Source of the DNA: Pseudovirgaria hyperparasitica
Taxonomy: Eukaryota > Ascomycota > Dothideomycetes > Acrospermales > Acrospermaceae
DNA length: 64,000 nucleotides
Direction of reading: 5' to 3'
NCBI RefSeq assembly: GCF_010093815.1
Contig: NW_022985556.1
Coordinates: 1,099,183-1,163,182 of the forward strand
The notes under the pieces are model-generated. The model did not search any database. It was not told the origin of the DNA and worked only from the letters and a program-made list of their open reading frames with translations. Below, piece by piece: positions 21,798 to 32,340 of this stretch (position 1 is the first letter of the stretch; each line of letters begins with the position of its first letter). The translations under genes and the position numbers were made by a program.

Positions 21798-22127
21798 CAA
21801 TGACCATGATGATAATGATGACCATGATGATAAATAAACATAGGAAAAGACTCAGGGGCGCTAGGACCGCGACGCGACGCGACTGCCATATAGTCATGTC
21901 ACACGCGTGGACTTATGCTACTACTAGTACTAGTAACTACTACCAATCCTACTACCACTCCTACTACCACTCCTACTACTACCCCTAATCCCCGTCTAGT
22001 CTCTGCAACGGAACGCTACATGGTCAAAATGGAACACGCTCACAACTGCTCGGACTTCTCTACGACAGACGGATAAGACAGATAAGACAGACAAACAGAC
22101 AGACCAAGCAGGGACAAAGGAGATGAC

Positions 22128-22158
<31 letters not shown>
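22128..22158 (+). repeat. (GAT)n trinucleotide microsatellite, second tract
   Basis: About 10 copies of GAT in the same intergenic gap as 21763-21797. Confidence 0.85.
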
Positions 22159-22426
22159 CAAAGACGCGCACGCAATGCTTTGATGATGATGAATTATAAA
22201 GAAGAAGAAGCAGATAAAAAAAGGGGAGAATTACAGGATTGCGAGCGCTTCGCCGTCCGTTCTTTTACGCAGAGAGGTATACAAATAACATTTACAAATG
22301 GATCGTCGCTTACTCGCCGGTTTGGGGGTGCCTCTCCGGGCTGACCTTGGTGGTATATAGGGGATTTTGATTTGATTTCAGGAGGGACGAGTTCGCAGGT
22401 GCCTCGATGCCCCATAGGGAAAAGTC

Positions 22427-25378
22427 TCATTGTACCGCGTCAATTCTCATGCCGTACTCCTCCATCTCTACACCGCCTGGCCCTGTTTTGACACGTGATG
22501 GACTATGCGTGAATTCTTGGGCGACAAGAGGTGGGGCCAGATCTCCAGAGTTCGTATGGGGGATTGTTGGAAGAGACTTGTCCCTGCCTCTTCCTCTCAT
22601 GTCATCTTTTGGTGGTGTAGGCGGACCGTCCTTTGGCGGAGTCGGCGGACGCTCATCGTCGGCCTCACGACCGTCTTTCGGCGGGGTTGGCGGTGGGCGC
22701 GAGTACGCATGTGCTGCAGTTGGAGAGAGAGTGTTGGCAGGGCCGGCGTGTTTCGGAGGGTTGTGTGGATCGGAACTCCTAGTGCTCCTTTGACTTCGCG
22801 CGCTACGTCCATCAACACTACTCGTTTCATGTGCTTCCTCCACAACTGGCAGACTATAGCCCAGTTCGCCGCGCTCTGCACTTGGACTTCGGACTACTGT
22901 GATGCTGCGTTCCGGAATATTCTCTTCACTTTGGCCATGTCTTTTCGAGCGCTCGGCAACCTTCTCTGCTTTCTCGATGACCTTTTCAGTGGGCGTTTGA
23001 CGAGCTTGCTCGATTGAAGCGCTGGGCATTTCACTCTCCCGGCGTTCTTCTTCCAGCTTCTCGGCGTCAGCGGCTTCCTTGGTTTTGGTGACTGCGGAAA
23101 TGAATCGAACAAAGCGATCTCCATAGCGCTCGGGGGGTATTGCAGAAATTTGAGACTCCTGATTTGACAGGCCTTTGATGAAATGTTCCATTCGTTTGAT
23201 AAGGCTGTACTGTTGTATGGGTTAGCATAGAATTGAATTTGTGCAAATGGGGCGACTTACGTGGGTCAAACAGTCAATGATACCCAGGTAGTAAATCTCT
23301 TCGCCTGGTCGATCGTCCTCATGTGTTGCCTGAAAGCCGCCATCATCGCTGTAAAAGTAGAAATTCGTCTTCCCTTCTACGGCCTCGTCTGGCATTTTAG
23401 TATTTGTTTGACCCATAGGAACTGGCTTCTGTAGCTTCAACGTCGCCCGCAATTCTTTCGCTTTCCGAGCATTCTCTAGCTTCGAAGGTGTCCGTAACAG
23501 CGGATTTGGTTGAAAGTCTTCAGGTTCATCTCCCATAGGCTGGAAGACTTGTAAGTTCTTCTCACGAAGACCCTCTTCGTTTCCCTTCTCCAAGTCATGA
23601 ATCCCAATAAGCAAAGAGTAGTCCATTATCTTGAGGCGCTGCAGAAGCTTAACATCCTGCTCCATCTGTGCTATGAAGGCCGATTTCTTGGTAGGACCAA
23701 ACTCCAGATGCAAATCCCTTCGTAGCCAGTTCAAATCCTTCAAGGTTGCGCGTGGGTTCTTCTCTAAATCCTCTTCTCGAAAGTCTCGACCTATAGTTGA
23801 GCCTTTCAAGTCGAAGGTGTGGTGGATGTCTCGATGCGGTGGGAATAGGTTGTTCATGACGACGAAGTGTATTTTCCGTCCGTAAGGAAGCTTGACTCGA
23901 TGGAGACCGTAGAACTGTGAAAGGAGAGTGTTGGGATTATGGCGGACGTGATCGTAATATTCTACCAAGATCTTCCGTAGAAATTTGTGCTCCGCGTGGT
24001 GGATTGTCTTGATGATGTATTTGTAGTCCCTCGAAAAATAGAAGAAGCTGCCACTCTTGCCAGGCGAACCAAGCTCGGACAAGATATACTTGCTAGTCAG
24101 AGACATCAAGTAGTCCGCGGGATCTTGTTGGAAGATTATTCTCAGGTGCCGGAAAACCCATGGAGCGTAGTCCTTGAATTTGAAGTCGTATTTGGCGGAC
24201 GGCGTGAGTTCGTTGCCGTTGCTGTGGGATCGTTAGCATTAGGCGAAGCAACGTAGTAGAGGGACAACTTACACATCAAATGAGAACTTGAAGCTGTCTG
24301 TGAAGTCTTTCTCTTCAAGGTCTCGATTCATCTTGGCATTTGTCCTGGAAACAGTGAAGCGAATGCCCGTCAGCATATTGTATGCTGTCACATAGTTGAC
24401 ATGGCCCTGTTCGACTTTGGTTCCGACTACCACCAGATCGTCGTCCTCTTCCTCTTTGCGTTTCCTTTTACTGGCGCGCTTTTTGGCAAGCTCAGCATAT
24501 CGTGCAGCATCCTCGTCTTGAACCTCATCGACGAGCACATCCGATTGTATTGATCGAGTACCTCTGCGCACGAGGGACATTGAACCACGTCGTCTCGTTG
24601 GTGTGTTGGGCGAGAAACGACCTGTAGATGTTGCAACGTCCTCGGCGTTCACACCGGCGAACTCGCGGGACATACGAGACGCCGAGACTTTGGGGACCTC
24701 GAGCGTATGCCGATGCTGGAGTCGAGCGCTCCCCGGAAGCTGTGAAGATGTGGATGTTGTCGATTGATGCGATGATGAAAATGTTGGAGGTGAAGATACA
24801 CGTTGAGAGGGATTGGTCGGGTTGAGCAAATTCGCATCTGCGGGGGGGTATGTCGAGGAGACTCTTTGTGATTGAGATCCGTAGTCCGTGCTTGTGCGTA
24901 TGGCAGTTGGTGACTCCGAGAGACTCGACTCAGTTGTCCCATCAAGGCCATTTGTCATGTCTATTGTGACCTTTGTCGACCTGAAGCGTCGCTCCTCGGC
25001 GTTACCCTGTTCGGTATACGAGAACCTCCCATCATCACGGCTCACATTCCTGGGTACTGCAGTGTCACCATTAGAAGCGAATTTCTCATTTTCAGACATG
25101 GAGCTTCGCTTGCCCATTGTGTTGGCATTGAAGTCTCTGCTCGGGGCGGACTTGTCGTGGGAGTTTCTCTTTGTATCGTGCGTATAACCGTTTGGAAGGG
25201 ATTGCAACGGGGGATGACCATTTGACATTGCACTACTCTTCACTGACAGGTCGCCATTCGAAAGTCTGCCACTAGTCTCGCTGGATCGATTGAAGTGTTT
25301 GTCCATGGAAGTGCGCAATTCGTGGGAGCCGGATCGAAGAGAGGAATAGTCCCGTTCCTCGGCTAACAGAGAGGGCAT
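22427..25378 (-). CDS. MSS4: phosphatidylinositol-4-phosphate 5-kinase (Mss4)
   Basis: Makes PI(4,5)P2 at the plasma membrane, controlling actin and polarised growth. Exons are complement(24273-25378), complement(23261-24221) and complement(22427-23209), introns 51 and 51 nt, giving 949 aa. Residues 1-330 are Ser/Thr-rich and disordered with several nuclear-signal-like basic runs ([13 protein letters not shown]). The PIPK domain runs from about 340 to 700: [17 protein letters not shown], the conserved [21 protein letters not shown], and [20 protein letters not shown], the last rebuilt across the second intron. The C-terminal tail has three PPTPPKD repeats, possible SH3 ligands. I chose the ATG at 25378 ([11 protein letters not shown]). 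The frame stays open for another 175 codons upstream, but that part looks like low-complexity leader sequence. Confidence 0.92.
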
Positions 25379-26713
25379 AACGAATTTGGAGGAACGGTTG
25401 TGAGCATCGGAGACGGCCCCAATTGTGTTCCCAAGTGGCGGACAAATGTTTGCGGTCTTCGGAAGGGTCTTCGTTTGGGAGTGTTTAGAGAAGGGTGGAG
25501 GAGTAGTACGCCTACGTGTCGACGGGGAGACGAAGGAGCAGCCAGGTAGGAGAGGAGTCGGATCAAGCAGCGCAGAGGGAATAGCAACAAACAGACAAAG
25601 ATGCAAAGGCTGAAGATGGGGCGAAGGTGTTGTGTATGTGTGTGTGTGTGTATGTGTTGTTGTGAAGAGGACGGGGTGTATGTATAATGGGATTTCTAGG
25701 GCAGATAGATGGGTGGTAGGAAGCGCAGGATTAGGGTAACAAAAGCTCACGGCGTGCTTCCCAACTGCCAAGAGCCCAATGACAGGGCGTCGACCTACCC
25801 ACGCTTCCAGATTCCGTCTACCCTTTAGCCTTAAGGGACCAGTAATAATTAGTGGGCAGTTGGCAGTTGGCACTCTACCTACTACACTACCTACTACCAG
25901 CACGTCCCCCCAATTCTTCCGTCATTCCTCATATTACTCCTCGCCATCCCTCCCTCCTTTCTAAAATACGCACCCCGGCCTGGGCAACGCGATATTCTGA
26001 TCAGATCTTTTGCGAAGACCAGATTCAGTTTCTTAGTATCAATTTTGAATATCTTCATCTGTGCCCGTCAAGGCACCTACAGGTCTAGTGGGGTTAGCCA
26101 AGTCATCGAATAGACAACAGCTTGCGTGTCCCTTTGCGCTTGTTGTCCTCAGCCTCATAGATTCTGCGCTGCCCGTTCGCTGCTGGGTCCCTTCGCACGT
26201 TACAGCGAGGCCTTTGCTAACTCCGAAACGGAGCGTCCGGCAACGACAGTCGCACGACTCGCAAGGTCGTCTTGTTAACGTGAACCTAACTCCAGAAGCC
26301 GATGTCCGCCTAGAATGGAGATGATGAGTCTCGCGGCCGGCTACCAGATGCCAACGCGCAATCGTAATTTACTTATTTTGTTCTCTAGGTACATTCGTTC
26401 GTTACTTGCTAGATTTAGCTGGTGAACAAGCTTCGCGTTGGCGCCGTTCCAGCATCGGGTATTCCCTATTGGACGAGCCTTGGAGAGACAAGCCCCCCTT
26501 TCCTGTCCATCCTCTCTAGGAATGTATCTCTCCATGGATCGATCTATTCCAACTTAATCTTGTTATTTGGTCTTAGTGCTACAAGCTAGTTGTTGTATTC
26601 TAAAAATAAAGTCCCTCTAAGATTATAGCGACAAACTACGAATTCTAAAATGCTAGTGAGACGTGCTTGGGTTGTCGCTGGTACAAAAACCAAAGGGATT
26701 AGAAACAAAAAAA
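25379..26713. other. intergenic: leader/promoter of MSS4 and spacer to the tRNA gene
   Basis: The first 500 bp are probably the MSS4 5' UTR and promoter, with a short (GT)n tract at about 25634-25660. From 26000 to 26713 I see no gene. Confidence 0.5.
26707..26713 (-). terminator. Pol III terminator (T7) of the tRNA gene
   Basis: Seven consecutive T on the minus strand begin directly after the discriminator base of the tRNA, the standard RNA polymerase III stop. Confidence 0.8.
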
Positions 26714-26808
26714 CGACATGAACAAGATTCGAACTTGCGAGGCCGAAGCCATTAGATTACTCGAAGGTGAATTCAAGTCTAACCCATTAACCACTCTGGC
26801 ATCATGCC
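26714..26808 (-). tRNA. tRNA-Ser (UGA anticodon) with a 14-nt intron
   Basis: On the minus strand the acceptor arms GGCATGA (26808-26802) and TCATGTC (26721-26715) pair fully, with one G-U. The D arm is CCAGAGTGGTTAATGG. The anticodon stem TTAGA/TCTAA flanks loop CTTGAA...A with anticodon TGA at 26775-26773. A 14-nt intron (26771-26758) follows position 37, the canonical place. The long variable arm forms GGC-TTCG-GCC, typical of class II serine tRNAs, and the T arm is GCAAG-TTCGAAT-CTTGT. The discriminator is G, the base SerRS expects. A T7 terminator follows. A pseudogene is unlikely because all stems pair. Confidence 0.88.
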
Positions 26809-27004
26809 GAATAATGATTAAAGATTTTTAGTTTCAATATATAATGTTTCCCAGGTTCACGTTTTGCGACGACGCGCCATATACGTCTTGGCAACTAACG
26901 GCCGTGCAGCCGAGTCTACCCACCACTTACCGGGGCATTGTTGGAGAACCAAATATACACGCGCCACGCTCACAGTGATATGAATAAATTGACAACTAAC
27001 AGCA

Positions 27005-27965
27005 CTACAACGTCGACTTCGGCAGCAAACTCCACGCACCGGACGCCTCATCACGAGCCACCCGGCCATCCCGCGCCAACTTCTCCAGCACCTGCACCAC
27101 GCCCTTCTCCGCCGGCTCATGCAGATTCTCCGGATAGTCCCTGTAGATAACCTTGACCATCTCCATCGACCCCCACCGCGACGGCACCACTGCCCCTTCC
27201 TTCTCCCTTCCCAGCACCTCGACAATCTGATTCTCGCGCTGCTTGCGGTGCGCGATATACTCCAGCACCTTTGCCCTGCCGTCGTCAATGACCGGGCCGT
27301 GGCCAGGATAGGCGCGGCCGTGGAATTGGCCGGCCATGCGCTCCAGACTGTCCATGTAGGCGGCGAGGTCCTCGAAGACGGCGGTGCCGTGGCCGAGGAC
27401 GTTGTCGCCCGTGAACATGGCGTCCTCCTCCTCGAGGATGAAGGCCATGTGGTCTGCTGTGTGGCCGGGGCAGTGGAAGGCGCGCAGGGTGGCGCCGTCG
27501 GTCTTGAATGTTTGGCCGTCGGTGTAGTTTGTTTGGCCTGGGTCTGGCTGGTTCTTGTAGAAGAGGGTGTGCGGGGAGAGGGCGCGGAGGTCGGTGATGC
27601 CGCCGACGTGGTCGGCGTGCCAGTGGGTGAGGATTGCGCGGTCGATTTGGATGTTTTCGGAGGCGAGGAGGGATTTGATGGATTGGATCCATGCGGGCTT
27701 GCCCTCGCCTGTGTCGAGCAGGATGCGCTTCGGGCCTTGGCCGATGAGGTAGGTGTTTGTGCCTTTGGCTTGTCGTTATTGACCATTGTTTTGTGATCGA
27801 TTGACTGCTTACCTTGGAGAGTGAACTGCGTGAGGTCAGCCTTGTCTCCGAGTCTTCCATTGTTCATGACATAATGCTTGCCTTCCCGGGATTCCCGCCG
27901 AGGATTCGTATCACTCTACTACTCAATCTCTCAATCTCCGGCAGAGGCGGTAGTGATGCTGCCAT
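27005..27965 (-). CDS. metallo-beta-lactamase-fold hydrolase, LACTB2 family
   Basis: Zinc hydrolase of the LACTB2-like group; animal LACTB2 is a mitochondrial endoribonuclease, and fungal relatives include polyketide-cluster thioesterases. Exons are complement(27882-27965), complement(27813-27825) and complement(27005-27762), giving 284 aa. Exon 2 is only 13 nt. Joining the three exons gives ILGGNPGK-FTLQ-GTNTYLIG, which is exactly the conserved family N-terminus, while reading straight through reaches a stop. Intron 1 (27826-27881) begins with GC rather than GT; intron 2 (27763-27812) is GT-AG. The metal motif THWHADH has His79, His81, Asp83 and His84; later ligands are in FHCPGHTADH and YPGHGPVI. 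A C-terminal winged-helix-like region follows. No polyketide synthase is nearby, so a housekeeping role is more likely. Confidence 0.9.
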
Positions 27966-28281
27966 TCTCAATCTATGCATTCAGAGACCAGACCTGACGT
28001 ATTCTCCCGCAAGCAATATATATCGACATATCGCTTGGCAGCTTACTGTACCCGGAGACTCGGTGAGCACGTCAGAAAGCAAACCTCGGCGATAAGAGAA
28101 ATTCCTGGATCGGCTCTCAGGTAGCTCTATGTTTCTGGACACACGAACACCAAGTGTCCCGATGCGGTCCATAAATTCTTTGCATCCTTGCGATTTGGTG
28201 TCAGGGCAGCAATTTTTTTTTTACTTTTTTATTTATCATTTTTGGGAAACATACCAATATATTTATATATACATTCCTATC
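27966..28281. promoter_or_regulatory. bidirectional promoter, LACTB2-type gene / EFM5
   Basis: Only 316 bp separate the two divergent start codons, so regulatory sequence must be shared. It contains a poly-T-rich tract at about 28210-28240 next to the EFM5 side. Confidence 0.55.
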
Positions 28282-29297
28282 ATGATGGACGACGACGACA
28301 TCCCGTATGTGAAAAGCAACACGACGCTCAAAGATTCAGAGAATCGCCTAACGTGATAATTATTCGTTTTCAACAGGTCGCTCCCGGCAGATGCACTACA
28401 AGCCCTGCAGGAGTTTTATAATGAACGAGACACTCGAGCCAAGCAGTTCGACCAGCTCAAGGCCCAGGCCGAGCAAGAAGAACAAGATCGACCCAAGAAG
28501 TGGTCGATGGAGTATTTTACGGAAGACTGGAATGCTTCCCAATTCTGGGTACCGTGATGTCCTTACGACGACCCCCCAGGGTCATAAATAAAGCTCATCC
28601 TGTCCTCCAGTACACAGACGAGTGTGCCACGACATATGCAAGACAGCTGCTCGACAGTGCGACCGATGCGTCGGCCGTGGCAGTGGTCTCTGCACCCAGC
28701 GTGTTCATCCAGCTGAAGAACCTGCTGAGCGCGGGAGCGTACTCTGTCAAGCCGCGCATAATGCTGTTCGAGTACGACGAGCGCTTCGCAGTCTTCAAGG
28801 GCGAGTATACGTACTACGATTTTGCAAATCCGACTCAGTTACCGGGTAATATGACCACCACCGCCATTGTTCACGGTTTTTCTACGCGACCAAACAAGCA
28901 CTCATACGCATGCCAGGCGAACTGAAGGGTAAATTCGACCGCATCATCTTCGACCCACCGTTCCTCAACGAGAACACGCAGACGAAGAGTAATTATGCAT
29001 GTGTTTTCTTCTTTTATGGAGTATTACTGATTGATTCACCCAGCCGCCATCACGGTCAGATGGCTATCACGCAACTGGAACGCACCGGGAACGCAGTCAG
29101 TGACCGACGAGAAGCCCAAGGAAAGCCTGCGCCTGATCGGCAGCACGGGCGAGAGGATGAAGCCGCTCGTGAGCAAGCTGTACGGCAAGGTGGGCATAAG
29201 GACGACCAACTTCGAAGTCGAGCATGCCAAGGGTCTCAGCAACGAGTTCCACTGCTACGCCAATTTCGAATGTGACGCTTGGAAGTGGGCAGCCTGA
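28282..29297 (+). CDS. EFM5: protein-lysine N-methyltransferase Efm5 (N6AMT2/EEF1AKMT1 family)
   Basis: Seven-beta-strand S-adenosylmethionine-dependent methyltransferase. Yeast Efm5 methylates Lys79 of translation factor eEF1A. Exons are 28282-28304, 28377-28548, 28611-28845, 28917-28988 and 29044-29297 (introns 72, 62, 71 and 55 nt), giving 251 aa. The N-terminal helix SLPADALQALQEFYNERD and KKWSMEYFTEDWNASQFWYT are family-typical. The catalytic-site motif DPPF is at 156-159 (FDRIIFDPPFLNENTQTK). The C-terminus has YGKVGIRTTNFEVEHAKGLS and ends NEFHCYANFECDAWKWAA. Two ATG codons open the frame (28282 and 28285); either could serve. All four junctions keep frame and rebuild the conserved segments. 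Confidence 0.88.
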
Positions 29298-29625
29298 GTG
29301 GATTGAGAGGAGAAGGTGTCCAGGCGGAGTGGTTTTGAGCGCTGGGTTTGTTGATTTATTGATTGATGCAAGCAAGCAACGACACAATTGCTGGCGGAGG
29401 CAAGTCGCACTGTACCAGGATGCAGCCGCTTAGACCAACCACGACGTTTTCGCCGTCCGGGCCAGAAAACCGTGCGGGGCTACGTCAATTCGACAAATAC
29501 ACCTACTACCTACCTACCTACAAAACCTACTACTCATATCCACTCACCATCTCCCACCACACCCAACACAGCGTGCAAACTCCCCACAAGAACCATCCCC
29601 CCAAAAACAAACCACACAACTCCAC
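29298..29625. other. short intergenic region EFM5-HNT1
   Basis: 328 bp between two same-strand genes. The right part is C/A-rich leader sequence; no feature recognised. Confidence 0.5.
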
Positions 29626-30228
29626 ATGACCAGCAGAATGGCATCACTACCCTCCTGCATCTTCTGCAAAATCATCAAGGGTACCTACCACCATGCCAAC
29701 CCCCAAGGCCCTTCTCTCTAACAACAAACCCTCTTCCCAAACAGGCGAAATCCCCTCCCTCAAACTCTTCGAAAGCGACAAAACCTACGCCTTCCTCGAC
29801 ATCGGGCCCCTCTCATCCGGCCACTCTGTACGTTACGCTCCCTCCCTCCCCCCAAAAAACCCCCCAAAACCCTTCCCCCAAAAACCCTCCACCCAAAACC
29901 AAAACTAACACCCCCACCCCCCCTTCGCCCAACACAGCTCATAATCCCCAAACACCACGGCGCAAAGCTCCACGACATGCCCGCCGACCAACTAACCGAG
30001 ATCCTGCCCGTGGCCGCGCGCATCGCCCAGGCCGTCGGCTGCGAAGACTACAACATACTGCAGAACAACGGGCGGATCGCGCATCAGGTCGTGGACCATG
30101 TGCACTTCCACATGATTCCGAAGCCGAATGAGGCGGAAGGGTTGGGGGTTGGGTGGCCGGTGCGGGAGGGGGAGGAGGATAAGACGGAGTTGGCGCGGTT
30201 GTGTGAGCGGATTCGGAGTAGGATGTAG
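29626..30228 (+). CDS. HNT1: HIT-family adenosine 5'-monophosphoramidase (Hnt1/HINT)
   Basis: Histidine-triad nucleotide hydrolase that cleaves AMP-amides such as AMP-lysine. Exons are 29626-29680, 29745-29827 and 29938-30228 (introns 64 and 110 nt), giving 142 aa. The N-terminus CIFCKIIKGEIPSLKLFESD is rebuilt across intron 1. The histidine triad is His100/His102/His104 in DHVHFHMI, and the conserved NILQNNGRIAHQVV precedes it. A second in-frame ATG at 29638 would shorten the protein by four residues. Intron 2 is unusually C-rich. The gene converges with BSD2. Confidence 0.93.
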
Positions 30229-30665
30229 ATGTAGATGTGGGAAATGTAGGAGATGGAGGGGGATTCTTTGTGGACTACTTCGGGGTGGTTGATAGGGGGA
30301 GATGGGAGCGGCAAAATCATGCGTCTAGAGAGAGAGAGGGTGGATGTAGTACGCGGGGCAGTCGTCTGATTGGAAAGTAGTGTCGATAATGTCACAACTA
30401 CTTGCTGCGCCAACGCTCTCTCCATTCTCCCTACGAGTACGAGCGCCATGCTGTTATATCCAGTGAAATAATCCCTTGTCCCTGCCCGCCCTGCCTGCCC
30501 TGCCATACACGAGTAGAAATACCAGAACACCAATGATACACCAACAAGGAAACTTGCGTTGCAATGCGTTTGTGGACGAGCAGGTAATGAGGTAGCACCT
30601 GTCCCGGACGACCCCGTATTCAAGCCCGAAAACAAAAGAAAAAAATGTCCAATGTTGAGCTTTCT
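30229..30665. other. intergenic: convergent 3' ends of HNT1 and BSD2
   Basis: 437 bp without a supported gene; presumably the two 3' UTRs. Confidence 0.5.
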
Positions 30666-31880
30666 CTATACAGCCTGCTCTCCCCTCGACGTTTCTTCTG
30701 CAACGGCCGCGTTCCTCTCTGGACTCTGCAGTACCAGTTGCTCGTGCCTCCGGACTCTCATAAAGTCACTCAGGCTCTTGATCAAGATAAACCATCCCAC
30801 GATCATTGTAATGTATGCAAAAACGTCATCCGTCGTGATTCCCATTTGAACATTACCGCCGCTATTTCCGCCGTCTGGCATGTCTCCCGGGTTAAAGTTG
30901 TGGTTGTTAGGGTCGCTAGGGGGACCGCCAAAGTCGCCGCTACCGCCGTTACGATCTGGCAGCGGCTCGGGGCTTCCCTTCAATGAGAAGCCGTATTGTA
31001 TGAGGACGACACCAAGACCGGCAAAAGAACCGCGTTTCGCAGCATGTGTAGTATGTAGTAGATAGGTAAGGAGGAACCCGACGACGGGAAAGGCGATGGT
31101 GATCATGAAGTTCCAGAACAGCGAGGGGAGAGACCCGACTGGAAGGCCGTCGATGACGACTTCATCCGTGAGCATGCCGGGTGCAAGAATAGTGGTTTCC
31201 CAGTAGGGCGGCGTAGCATCTGCAGCGGCTTGTTCATATGTCTAATGATCCTGTCAGCCATCTCATTCGTTTCGACTTCTGAGGAGAGTAGTACTTACGG
31301 GAGGCTTCTCTTCCACATCATCACCTGGCGCAGGCTTCGCACTCAGATTCGCAAACACACCGTCATTCCCACTCCCACCCCCAAACCGCCTCATCGGCGT
31401 TGTCGTCGAAAATGCTGGTAGCTGTGTGACGCGCCTCTGTATCTCGCCCGGTCTAGTCTGCGTCTCAGTTGTGTCGTCCGTGTTCGCCCGCATCAACCGC
31501 TGTCGGTCATCCAATCCATCGGCATTCTCATCGTCTGAGCCTTCATCGTCAGAAGGAGAATCAAAGGTATCGGCCAGCGTTTGCTGAGGGTCTTCGTCGA
31601 GTGGGTCTTCGGCAAGAAGACGTCGTGACGCTGCGTTTGGTGACGAGGCGCGCGAGCGGAAGGACGGTGGCGGAGAGTTGGGTATCGGGTAGTGTTGGTG
31701 AGAGGTCTGAGTTATGGGTGACGAGGAAGATTCATCTTCGTCGTTTGCTGCTATCTGCAAGCAAAGTCAGTATGGGAATCGTGGAGTTGCAGCGGTCGTT
31801 CCGAGCATTCAGTGTTGTCGTTGCAGGGAGTCCCGGGGAGGGGCGAGCCATGTACGTACCCTCTCGTAGCGCTGAGGCAT
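30666..31880 (-). CDS. BSD2: Bsd2/Ndfip-type membrane adaptor for a NEDD4-family ubiquitin ligase
   Basis: Endomembrane adaptor that brings Rsp5/NEDD4-type ligases to membrane cargo. In yeast, Bsd2 sends metal transporters to the vacuole. Exons are complement(31860-31880), complement(31299-31754) and complement(30666-31241), introns 105 and 57 nt, giving 350 aa. Exon 1 codes for only seven residues (MPQRYER). Residues 8-157 are acidic, Ser/Pro-rich and disordered. The PPxY ligase-binding motif PPTY is at 158-161 and is assembled across intron 2. TPPYW follows. Three membrane segments are predicted at about 199-221, 232-247 and 299-317, with a Gly/Asn/Pro-rich loop between the last two. Confidence 0.88.
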
Positions 31881-32340
31881 GGCGAGCGAGCGAAAATGCC
31901 CGGGAACAGGATGATTGTACGGTAAGAATCGTGGCAAAGGGACAAAGGAAAGCTGGCGAATGGTGCGGGATTGTATAAGACGTTAAAGTAGGAGAGGCGG
32001 CAGGTGAAGTGTAATTAGCAAGAAGGTTCCAGTTGGAGGCGTGGTGCGTGTGTCGCCCTCTGGTCAGCACGAGGGTCTGTCTGGTCACTCAGTCACTGGT
32101 GCAAGGAAGGGGCCGGCGGCTCAGCCACTGTCCACTCATGAGAATGAACTGGATGGTTGACGCTAGTCCGCTTACGTCCGTGTATACTTTCAGTGCACGG
32201 ACTGTCAGTTCGAAATGGATGATGATGCGACAACATTTCCAGCGTCAATGCTTTTCCTCCGTCACCAAAACCTCACTCACAACCAAACACATCCTCAAAA
32301 TAGCCCGCTCTTGACGACAGATCACCACGTTTCGCACACA
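31881..32340. promoter_or_regulatory. divergent promoter region, BSD2 / CBP6
   Basis: 460 bp between divergent starts. No coding sequence and no motif I would name with confidence. Confidence 0.45.

Larger units (their letters stand above)
20677..22426. other. intergenic: microsatellite-rich gap between convergent RPT3 and MSS4
   Basis: 1.75 kb with no supported gene. It is filled with simple repeats: (GGACA)n at 21481-21522 and again near 21665-21685, (GAT)n at 21763-21797 and 22128-22158, TACTAC runs near 21917-21990, and purine-rich tracts. One exon-like open stretch on the minus strand at about 20751-20895 is discussed as a finding. Confidence 0.6.

Noticed and set aside
27813-27867. Simple two-exon model of the LACTB2-type gene starting at ATG 27867
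   Set aside because: It would replace the family N-terminus ILGGNPGK by unrelated residues. The three-exon model with the micro-exon restores it in frame.
26857-27867. 336-codon minus-strand ORF over the LACTB2-type gene
   Set aside because: It is the other-frame shadow of the real exon, rich in Arg/Ser/Thr/Pro. The real frame has the HWHADH zinc motif.
27005-27965. LACTB2-type hydrolase as part of a polyketide cluster
   Set aside because: Such hydrolases accompany some polyketide synthases, but no synthase, oxidase or transporter cluster lies nearby; neighbours are housekeeping genes.
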